A stretch of DNA of 64,000 nucleotides from Quillaja saponaria (taxonomy: Eukaryota > Streptophyta > Magnoliopsida > Fabales > Quillajaceae). Under the pieces are notes generated by a model. It was given only the letters and a program-made list of their open reading frames with translations. It was not told the origin of the DNA and made no database searches. The position numbers were made by a program, and so were the translations under genes. The stretch is from the NCBI GenBank assembly GCA_029379385.1, contig CM055605.1:11071001-11135000 (forward strand), read 5' to 3'. Below are positions 33,901 through 45,900 of this stretch, piece after piece. Position 1 is the stretch's first letter, and each line of letters starts with the position of its first letter.

Positions 33901-36900
33901 ATATATAATTTTGCACACTGTAAATAGAGGGCAACTAGTTGCCTATGTGCTGTGCACACTGCACTTGGTTACACACCCTTTGTTCTTATGCAGAGAGGGA
34001 TCAAATTAATTTAATGCCTTAGAATATATATATCCTTGCTTAGCTCCATTGGCTTAAATTTTAGTAATTGTGGGTAAACGGTTATAAAATACACATGGTA
34101 AGTCAGTGGTGTTTTTCCACAAGAAACTGAAATTACTCTTGCAACCTGGAAATGTGAAATTCTTCAATATAATAGCTTGACACGAGCTTATGCAGATAGA
34201 CTGAGTTGTGTAATGTTTTGATATCATTCTTTTCTGGCCAGTACATGCATTTAATAGTCCATCCATTACTGCGATCATCTGATTTGCTTTTGATCCTATT
34301 TGAGCATTGTGGATTGATGATGTGCATAATGTTTTTTAACCATGAACTGGATTGAATGGATTATTTAGGTTCTTTGACTTCTTAAGCATACTATTAAACG
34401 AAGCATGTCTCCTTTAAATTACATGAGGAATTTCATATTTGGAAATATGCTTATCCTATTAGTATCTCTTGATACTCTCTGAAGGTTGATTTTCTGAAAT
34501 ATTTTGTTACTTGAATGATTGAGGAATTGACCATTATGACATAGGACGGATTAGTGGAAGTATGTCTACTTAGCTTTGTGGGGTTTAGGGTTCCAAAGTT
34601 ATAAGTTTTAGGATTTATTCTTATAAAGAATGGATATAGGATTATTATTACTAGTTCAATTAGAGTTTGGTTTGTTTGATGTTCTTTTTTAGATAGAAAA
34701 AGAAATTTTATTAAGAAAGAAGAGAATTACAAAGGTAGGACAAGAACATAGAGTTTTAGATAATGAAACAACTAGATAATCAAGCCAAATCACCTACAAC
34801 AATAATTTACTCTATCTTCAAGACTCGAGTAAACAACTAGGATTCCTAAAGACAGTATAATGAAACCTCTCTAGAATTACTTTGAATATAAAATTCTGTG
34901 CAGGAGTTTTCCTGAAATTGTGAAACGTCCCTGCTCATTTACTTGCCCATAAGTCAAAGCTATGTATTAACTCATAACAAATTTAGTCATACATCACCCA
35001 AAAACTTGCATGACTTCTGAATCAGCACTTATACAGATGCCAAATTGAGATCCCTAAGTTTTCGAAAGTAAAATACTTTAAAGACAATATTCTGAGGCTC
35101 AGCTCCTCCCATGCTACATTGTATTACTTGGATGGTTGCTGGGCAGAAGTTATAACAGTGAAGCATTTGATTCTAGGGGTCTACAGTAATTTATACCTGT
35201 TACTGTTATCATGTATTCTTTGTTGGGTTAATGCTTTGTAGTGGTAAGATATTTGATCTGAAATGAGAGGACGAATGCTCACTTGACTGGCGCCCGTTAT
35301 TTTCTTTGTATTGTAATTTATAATCTATGTTCTTCCCTTTTGCTTTTGTTTTTCTCTTTGTTGTTCAGTCTTCTCTTTGTTTTGGTTTATTGTAGCTGCA
35401 AGAATTGTTGGAATACATGCCTGGACCTGACTTTCCAACAGGAGGCCTGATTATGGGTAATATTGGGTGAGTTTGAATTATACATCTGTCTGTAGAAAGA
35501 TGTTGGGAAGCCTGGTTGGCCATTTAATATCCCTTTCCATTGATTTTATACTTTTTACTGGGATTTCATCTAATACTGATCCAGTAGTTACCCAACTCAT
35601 GCATGCATGATATAGTTTGAGATGTTGTGTGGTACGTAGGTTTCCTTTTAATTAGTAGTAGAAGTGACATTGTGCATTATGTTGCAGGTGCTGCATTCTA
35701 TGGTTCATGGGCTTAAGTGTTTGTATAGGCAACGATAATATACATGAAAACAAATTATTTGTACCTGAACTTTTCTATTCACATTTAACTTTACAAAAAT
35801 ATTGATGAGATAACTAATTAGAGTTTTTCATAGCATGAATAAAATTAATCTAGGAGGATCCTATCTTCCAGTTCATCTACTATGCGATAAGATAGCTTTC
35901 CTCATTTCTCTTTGGTTTTGGCTGCAGGAGCTTTTTAATTGACATGCAACATGATTGACGGGCACTTTTGTCTTTGCTCAGCCTTTCTTTTGTAGCTTGT
36001 TTTTTCTTTTGCTTAGAGGACAACTGGTCCTTCTTTCTTAATAAAATTTATTTTTCTTTAAAAAATAAAATAAATCTACGAGAGCTTGCCAATTTTATAG
36101 AAGTTTTGGAATTGGGTTGTCTTTATGGCCTTTGGTGGGGTGTGTCTGTACTCGTCATGTGTGCAAAATTCTATCTTTCTCTAATAAAACCATTACTTAT
36201 CAAAAAAATGTGACACCTTGTTTTTGCAACACTATTGGCACCTTGAACTTTCATGAGCACAAGTTTCCTAAGTTGTGTCAGTTCTTAACTAATTTGCTTT
36301 TCACATGGATTTGATGTTTTGTAAATGTGTCAATTATATGCATTGTATGTTCTGATATTTGATTGCTTTTCAAGGATCTTAGAGGCATACCGCACTGGGC
36401 GCGGACGTGTCATTGTTAGAGGAAAAACTGAAGTTGAAATACTTGATTCTAAAACCAAGCGAACTGCAATTATCATAAAAGAGGTTTGTATCTAGGTTGT
36501 CTGCGGACTTTTAGTATATAAACTCATTGTATATATTCCATAAAAGAGCTGATGTATGTGCTATGATTGAACAGATCCCTTACCAGACAAATAAATCTAC
36601 ACTTGTGGCGAAGATAGCTGAACTTGTGGAAAACAAGGTACCATTACAGTGAATAGTGTATTATTTTTTTTGATTTTAAAGAAGAAATTAGTATCAAGAT
36701 ATATATATCCTATCCACAGAAAGATCACTGGTAATCTATTGAATCTCTTCTCTATTTTCCATAGGGATCAGTTTATTCAGGCGTCACATGCCTTTTTTTA
36801 AGTTTATTTTTGATAGAAAAAGAAAGGTTTATTGAGTGAGAAAAGAAGTATTGTGGGAGGAAAAGATGTTCTCTTGACCAGAAATGAAACAGAAAAGAAA

Positions 36901-39900
36901 AAAGTGAGCTTGAAAAGTAGGGCTCGCCAATCACATGAACTGAATTTGTGAAATGATTTGTTTGCACCTAGCCAAATAAAGTTATTTGTTATCAGCTTCC
37001 GAAACAGAATACCAAAGAGAACAATCTTATCCCTAAGAAGATGCCTTGGGAGATGACAATCAGAACAAATCATTGCATTACGTTCCAACCACGCCACAAC
37101 TAGGGGTGGCATCCGAATCAAATAATTCGGATTTGGATTCGAATTTAAAAATTTGAATTTGAATTTTATTTAATATTTGTATTTGAATTAAAATTCTAAA
37201 TAATATATGTTTTTATTAAAAAAATTAGGTAAGATTAAATTTTTTATGATTTTAATTTATCAAAATACCCCAAATATTAGAATATTTGAAATTTTATTCA
37301 AATTCGAATAATACTTTATTCGAAACTATTTGATTCTAATTCCACTCCTAATTACAACAAAGAAAGTGCATCTTCACAAACACTTAAATATCCACCAAGT
37401 CATCAGAAGATCATCCAAAGAGTTCGGACAAACCCAAATAACATTGTTGTCAGGCTCGTATAGATTCACGATTCGAATTGTGTGAGACGATTTATTTTAC
37501 CCCTCCATTGAGTCAAACCGAATGGATGGATCGAAATATGCCAAGAATCTGTTAGGAATAGTTTGAATCATATGATTCCTTCGAGTCCCTAGATCCTGAT
37601 CTAGCGGGTCTGACCCAGAACTAACCTGAAAAACGGAAACCCACTCTAAACATATTTAATATTTTTTTTTTCTAAAACAATTTAGGCTTTCTGATTCACA
37701 CATTTCGGTTGAGAAAGGCTTTCTGATTCGCACGTTTCTGTTGTTTGAGAGAAAATAGAAGCTAAAAAAACTCAGATATCAGAACTATTTTGCATTGCAT
37801 GATTGCATCAGAACTGAAGAGAAAAGTTTAGAAGAAAAGAAAGGCTGGTTGTCAATGTGAAAGGAGAGGAGGAAGAACGTAAATCTGCCTCTTCTCCTTG
37901 CGCAACCACATGTAGACTATAATATAGATATATAGTTACAGTTTAAACTGAATCGTAAGATTCGATTTACAATTCTCAAAATTGAGATTTGATTCACGAG
38001 TTGAATCTTGATTCAACAACTATGCCAAACAGCCAAAGAGTATTGAAAATTATTAAAAAGTCTATATCAAAGATTTGTAATCTAAGGATAATGGAGAAAC
38101 TGGGGCTCATTGGCTCATTAATCTGGAAACACATTACACAAGTATCAGAGGATAATACCTTTGAAGGTTTTTGTACCTGCAAGGCTGCAACAAATTATTA
38201 GTATTGACTCTATTAAGAACTGTAGTCCAAACAAAATCCCTAATCTTAGGTGGAATCTTAGCCTTCCAAAAGGAATTTATGAAGGGGAATGAGGAAGATA
38301 CTAGACCCGAACAAGAAAACTATGTAAGGATCTACAAGAGAAGGATCCAGAGAATTCAAGAGACCAAATGCTCTGGTCAGGGATATCTAGGAACCGATAA
38401 GGTGCAGGAGTGTCCGGCAAACTAGCAAGATCAGCAATTTCCCTTTTATTTAAACTTTGAAAAAAGTGAAAGTCCCAGGCAATATTTTTTCCCTCCAAAA
38501 CATAAAAACAGGAAGTAGGAGAAAAGTGAAGATTTGAGAACTGACAATGGGTTTATATTTCTAGGATTTGCTTGAAATTGTTATTGTAGTCATTACACCC
38601 TGGTTGGGCATTAGAGCTGAAACTTTCTCCCTCCCCTTATCTTTTAGGTTTTAGTCTAGTATGTTATATTCCCCATGTGTATGTGTGTTTGTGTATATTA
38701 GATAATTAGACTACTAGAAATTTGTAGTCTTGTTATAGAATACTTGCCGATTTAAAAGTTTTAAAACTGCAATTCTGTTAATGTTTTGTGTTATTGGAGA
38801 TAATAATAAATAGGTTTTGTTTTGAAAGTGCTTTTATTTGTTTAGTCAATTCTATCACGAGAATATCTTCTCCATATTTTCTGAATCTCAACTTTTAGTC
38901 ATGTTTAATTTTGCTTTGTTTTTTTTTTCCCCCCTGATTCATTGTAATATGGACTTTTAATTAGTATGCTATTATTTAACATTGTGGTTTCGAGTTATAC
39001 TAACACATGTACAGATTATAACGTCCTTTCTTTTTATAAGTAATACAGATTATAATATTCTTTTTTGTTGTTATTTTTCAATTATAAACAGAGTTTGGAC
39101 GGTATAAGTGATATTCGTGATGAGAGTGATCGTACTGGAATGCGTATAGTCATAGAGGTATCAGATATATAGAGTATGCTGCTCTTTATAATTTGTGGTG
39201 GTCAAAAGCTCTACATTAAAGTAAGATATAGGAAGAAAAGGTTAATTCACACTGGATGATGACTGATTTTATATACATACTTTCAGCTCAAGCGTGGATC
39301 AGAGCCATCAATTGTTCTGAATAATCTTTTCCGTATGACATCTCTTCAGTCCACCTTTAGCTGCAACATGGTGGGGTAAGTAATTTCTGTTAGATTATTA
39401 AAAATATGGACTGGAGATTAAAATGATGCCTTCCAATGAGCATGGCACTATGGCAGTTTTGACTCATCAGTTTGTGATTATTATTATTTTTTTAAACTTA
39501 AAAGTGATCTTAGTTTTAATACTCATTGAGTTTCATTGATAAGTTTTAGTTCCACTCAATCGTACAATGTGTTGACTAGGCCCTCTATGCCTCAACTGAC
39601 TCTGTATGTGGGATTAAACTTCTTGCACTTCTGGATCTGAAAGAACCACCGTGTTTGCTGCAAATTCTGAATTATGACCTAGAAACCTAGAAAATAAAGA
39701 CAGATTATATTGAAGCCCTAAATTATTTTTTCTTTTCAAATTTTCCCATGATTCAAATGGAACACCTCTATCTTTTACGGACAAGGGCTGGTGGGAGATC
39801 ACAGTTTCTAAACCAAAGTTGTGCATGTGTGATGTGTCTGAATTTCTAATCAGTGATAGTAAATTTTTTCTTTCCACATTTTCCCATGATTCAAATGGAA

Positions 39901-42900
39901 CACCTCTATTGTTTAAGGACAAGGGCTGCTGGGAGATCACAGGTTCTAAACCACAGCTGTGCATTTGTGATGTCTCTGAATTACTAATCAGTGATAGTAA
40001 ATTTTTTTTTTTTCTGAGAGTTGAACATCAGCAGGTAGTCTGTTTTGCAACATTTGAAATGAAAAAGTTCTGTACAGTGTTTTGGTTTTGCAAAATAAAT
40101 AGCTTTAGCTATAAAAGCCTGACAAACGTCAATTCTGAAAAGTATTTGGGTGAAGAAACTCCTGAAATTATAGCACTTAGATTGACTTGGAAAACCCATA
40201 ATTCTAACTGCCACACACAGTTTTCCTGTTTAATGAACTACAAAGTTTGCTTTATTTTCATCTTATTTCTTGCAGAGTACTGATATAAGAATATTAAATC
40301 TGAAATGTCCATGTTTAGATATCTAAAATATGTTATTAATTAGTGATTACTAAAATTAGTCTGCAGATGAATTCATTTTTATGTAAATAATGTATCTGAA
40401 GTGCCCTGGATATCCCTCTTTTTATGTCCTCTTCTTTTTTATGAGTAAGAGTCCTAGCTGCTTGCAAGCTTCCCAGGCTTGACTTTAATTTTAGCTTGGT
40501 TTGGCTTGATTTGAAATCTTATATAGTTGATCTCGATTAGGAGATGGCCTGATTCATCTTGGGGGCCAGCTTGAATTACATATTACTATTTTTTATTTCA
40601 CATTTATATAAATGTATATCTATTTATGTATATGTATATATGTTCATCTACATATTTTTATTTGTATGTCACTAGAAATGGGGTATTTTGAATTGAATTG
40701 AATTGGTAATGAATATGAATAAAATACTCTAGTAAAGATAAGAAGTATAAATTTATAAAATATTTTAAAAGTAATATCTTATACCCAAGATTTGAGTCTT
40801 TTAATTGTAACTGAATGTAATCTATCTGACAGTCTGGTTGTTTTTCTTGTCCAGAGCGAGCAAAAGTTAGGCTAATTACAACGTCCAACATTTGAGTCTT
40901 TAATAGTAAGACTGTCAGAAATAATGATTGATCAAGTTGGTGTGCTGGTTGATTGTGAGCAATAGTAGTATTGGATCCTATAAGAAGTGATCAGGGTACT
41001 ATTCTTCTTTATCTGAGTAAGGTGATTGGAGTCTTAGTTTTACTTCACTTAGTTTGTGTTATTACAAACTTTTATTTGAACCGCATTCCAATACCAGTCT
41101 TTAGTACCTTATTATTAGCTAGTAAGTTATCAATTTGCTGATTAGTTGAAAGTGATTGTTTGAATTAAACTAGAGATGTGAAGTCATGCTATTACAGTGT
41201 CCAGATCCCAGTGTACTTTTTAAAATGTAGGGGCTTCAGGATGTATTGCTGGGAGCAGGAGTATTGGTTCTTCTTTTGGAGGGGGCGGGGGGGAGGGGGT
41301 CATTAATGACTTTCTCTTGTGTGGTACGACTAATCAAGGTTGTGACTCAAACATATGTAGAGTATCCTCTTTGAGGTGGCACGATACATTCCGTGTTCAA
41401 TGGGAAAGTTGTAGGTACTTCTTTGGATCAAAGAGTATTGCCAGTAATGCTTCAATAGTTGGTTGAGATAAGATGAGAAATTCTTCTAAGATATTGATGT
41501 TTTGTTTTTGCTCATATTTCTAACTTTGCATTTATTCAAGATTCAATTGTTATGGTGGGTCCGTAGTTTAGGTTGATTGCTGGCCATTGTTATTATTATT
41601 GTTATGTATTTCTTAATTTTCAAATGACTCATGTAGAACATAGATATTCTTTTAATGTCCAGTTTATTATATTTTCTGTTATATCACATCTTTGTATGAA
41701 TTTTCTTTTTTTGTTTTTTTTTTGTTTTACAGTATTCTCAATGGTCAACCTAAGCAAATGGGTCTGAAGGAATTGTTGCAGGTGACTACTTACTTGACAC
41801 CTCTCCAACTGACACAGAAAATAAAAAGAAAAAAGGATAATAGAGGGAGAAAGAAAGAAAACCCGAAATGCTTTTTTGTTTTTTGTTTCTGTCCATCTTA
41901 TTATTAATTTTGAATCAACATGAGCTCTGCGCTACTTTATACTTGTGCTTAAGTTTTATTGGATTATAAGAAGCCAAGAAGACATTCTTGTTCCAGAAAA
42001 GCTAGGTGGCAAAGAATGCTCCTAAAGATTTTTGCATTATGGTCCAACCCAATACTCCAAAAAGCACTAAACATGGCAATTAAAATAGCTGGTATTCTTG
42101 CTATTAAGAACCTCAGACCAAACAAACACTTTAATCTTGGAACGAATCGAAGCTAGAGTAGCAAGAGAAACTGGTTGATTAGAGAATTGAAAAAGAAAAT
42201 AAAAAGACAAAGATTTACAAGGGAAGGATCCTTGAACAATGTCAGTCTGGATCCTTCTATCGGAAACCTTATTGTGTGTGTGACAAAAAGCAATCCTGTT
42301 ATTCAGAGTTTGGCATCTAATAAGTGTAATTCCTTATAGTTTCATTTTGTTGTAACTTGGAAGCCGACTACATAACCTTAGCCAGAGTTTTCAGTGTTTT
42401 AGCAATTTTATAACTTGTATTGTAATTTGTCTTAGGGATAGTTTTAGAAACCCTTCAATTATTTTCTCCATTTTCAACCCATTGCAGGCATTCATAGACT
42501 TTAGATGCATGGTCATTGAGAGACGTGCAAGGTTTAAGCTTTCACAAGCACAGGAGAGAAGACATATTGTAGAGGTAATATTGCAGTTTTAAATGGCAAT
42601 TTCTCTAAATCTCTACGACAGATTATATGGAGGGTTATACAATACGCTATATTGCTTTTATTCATCCCCTTACACTAAATATCTTTGTCAGCCAAGGATA
42701 CTTGGAGATTGTTACGGAGCTCAGACTCTTCAAATCAGTGGAAGAGTAGCTGCTAGAATTTCGAACTTTTTACCTAAGTGTGAAACTCATAGAATACTAG
42801 GCTTGTTGGACCTACAGGTGTCCAAGCAATATAGCATATATGTCCATGTGTTAATATATATTACAGGCTTGCAGTTGCCATAATCTGATAAAATAGTAAA

Positions 42901-45900
42901 CAATTATAATGCTCTGTGTCCGTATGCTTGTGCCTGCGGCCTTGTATTTCTATTTAAAAGAATTGCATCATGGGAAGAGTTTGGTTGCTTATTTCTTTTT
43001 GTTTTCGTTCTTTTCTTTTTATACATTGTATTTCAGAAGAAATATGTGCTGTTTGAATCTGTGATGTGAATTTGTGTGCGTTATGGCACAAAGCAATTGT
43101 CAAAACTTGAGATCTTTAAGATTATTGTTTTTTACCATGCACCTGTAAGAAGCAATATGTTCATCATCTATGTGGTCTATCTGTCTCTCTCTTTCTCTCT
43201 ATAATATATATATATATATATATATCTGTATATATCTGTCTGACTGTCTCTCTGTCTCTGATTAAAGAACAAATGAGTAAATGTTACTAAGACACTTATC
43301 AAAAAAAAAAAAAAAAAAAAAAAAAGAACAAATAGAAGTTGTTTCGAAGACAGAAGAGAAACATGAGTGAGCTATCTCATAGTGACTCAATTTTTATGTG
43401 ATAGCTCATTCTACCAAATGAATTGTGCATGCATTAGTTTTCTCCTTTCTCACTTCATAATTTTGAAATAAGCCAACATGTTTGGCATGCAGATGTTGTA
43501 AAAGCAATGGGAAATGCTAATGACATTGTGTTTTGAATATTCTTCTTTGTTATATTGGAAAGAATCATATTCATAGAATTCTTTCTTTGATCCTCTCTAG
43601 CCTCTTTGGTTACCATGTGTACAAAAAGTTTATTTAATCAATTTGTATTACTTATATATATATATATATAGAAGAAATAAAACAAAGAAAAACATGCTAA
43701 TAGCATAGTGTTTGATCTTCTGCTTATCTGTTTGTATGTGCAAGTTTGCTTCTAACTAGCTGTTGAGAGACTGGGGTAGGTTCATAATGCTTTACATTCT
43801 GTTATAAATGAAGTTTTATATGCATTGGGCATATGTCAGGGGTATCTAGAACTTATTTGGCATTATGTTATATATGTATATAACTTAGGATCTGTCCTAA
43901 AGTTCAATAGTTTCAAAGCAAATTAGGCTATAATATCTGGAACCCCAATGAAGCTGTCTTTTTTCTTTGCTTTGTTAGTTGTTGACATATGGATTGTCTA
44001 CATTTAGGGAATTGTTGTCGGGCTTGACAATTTGGATGAAGTGATTCGCATAGTTAGGGAAGCTTCAAGCAATGCAATTGCATCGGCTGGTCTGAGGCAT
44101 GGTAAACTCCTCTTTATTTCTAGTTTTTCTTTTCTTTTCTTCATCATGTTACCTTGCAGACTGAAAGTCTCATTTTTTATATGTTTATTTCCCTTTCCTT
44201 ATTGCTACTTATGGTAAATTTAATTTGAAGACATGCAACATGATACTTATATAGATGTTGATATTCATTTATCCGGATCTTATGCTGTTATCCCTGGTAG
44301 TACTAACGTATGTTAGCAATCCAATTATCTCATGTTGTTTTTGTTTTATCAAGTTGCATTATCTCTTTTCTGATTCTTTAGTTAACTAATGCATTCTAAT
44401 GATCTCTGCTGCAGGGTTCAATTTATCTGATAAACAAGCTGAAGCTGTATTGGACATTCACCTAAGAAGACTTACCCTTCTTGAGGTGCATCCTTGTCAT
44501 TACAATTGCGACAATATAATCATTTCATCCTTTAACAAGATACCTATGATTAACGTATAGATTTTTTGCATTTTGAGTTTTGCAGAGAAAAAAGTTTGTG
44601 GATGAAAGTCAATCTTTGATGGAACAAATTTCAAAATTAGAGGAACTATTATCTAGCAAGAGAAACATATTGGAGGTATGAAAGCATATTAAGTTCTTAT
44701 TCATTCATATATTATCTATTGAATTAGCTTATCAATGAACTTTTTGTATTTGCTTTAGTTTGATAATGGTACTGTCGGCATCTTCGTATGGTATTTTTCT
44801 GAAGCATAGTACTTGACCTTTTACTTCATAGTTTCTCCTGTCTTCTGTCATGTTTGTCTCACAACAGTATATGCTGCTGTTTCTGTCAATGACTTTATAT
44901 TACCCTTGATTATAACCTGGGCCAATCACATTCATGTGATTGAACTTGAGGCTGATTTGTCCTTTGGTTTGTAGTCTTGGGTGTAGACTATTTGATATTT
45001 ACAATATTCCTTCGGTTTGTCTGGCTTCTTTAACAGTGTTTGGAACACCTAAATGTAGAATTCAGTTTTTTTCAAATGGGTTCTACGTTTTTTACGTTTG
45101 GAGCAAATGATTTAGTGTAGATTTTTAATGAATTTCATTTCAATTATGAATTCCACTCCAAATAGGTTGGATTTCATTTTTTGGAATTCATTTGAGATAA
45201 GTTATTATTTTGTCCACCTTAAATGATATTTTTATACTTAATATTACGCATACTTTTCGCTTAAATAAATCGATAAAGAGCTACCACCGCTACATATCAA
45301 ATGTTCACCTAACCAACTACAAGTTTTTTCCTCTTAACTTATCTTTTGTTCATTGAACAATAATTAATCTCCCCGTCTTTATATTTTTAGTTGTTCAATG
45401 CTAGTTTTAATTAAAAAAATTGAGGGTAGTATCGGAAAAAAACTTAAACTAAAACGAATTCTTCATTTGATCCAAATAAGAGAATTCATTTAAAATGAAA
45501 TGAATTCTTTTTTTTTATTTGTTCGAAACACACCGTGAATGATCTTTGGGCAACACAATACCGAGGTTTTGAGGGGGAATAAGGATGTTAAGTGTTTGTG
45601 GTGCTATGCTTTGTTTGCTGTATGAGGTTGCAGCGTAATGTAAGGGTTTTTCGTGATTGTCATCTCCCACGACATCTTCTTTAGGATAAAATTGTTTTTC
45701 ACGCTTCCCTTGCATCAAGAGCATTTCATGGTGTTTTTTTAGTTGACATGCAACACGATTGCCGAATCCTTTTGTTTTAAGCTTGCCTATTTCTTTTATA
45801 TTTTTTCTTATATTTTGAAGAACCTCTTGTCCTCCCCTTGTACTTTTTTGTCTCTTAATAATATTTTTTTCCTATCAAAAAAAATTGAGGCAACTTTGAG

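Larger units (their letters stand above)
36797..38560 (-). mobile_element. LINE remnant in intron 10, split by two MITEs
   Basis: On the minus strand the order is a segment with the zf-RVT approach region (38301-38498; [20 protein letters not shown]), a zf-RVT-like piece (37994-38182; [10 protein letters not shown]), then [16 protein letters not shown] sequence (about 37380-37440), and a C-terminal part (36804-37101; [12 protein letters not shown]). This is the normal 3' order of plant L1-like LINEs. The A-rich tail on the minus strand lies at 36797-36825. Two MITE-like insertions interrupt it (37102-37355 and about 37447-38023). It is a 5'-truncated, antisense, dead copy. Confidence 0.65.

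Noticed and set aside
39819..40283. 154-codon + strand ORF in intron 12
   Set aside because: It spans the tandem duplication, matches nothing I know and continues into low-complexity intron sequence.
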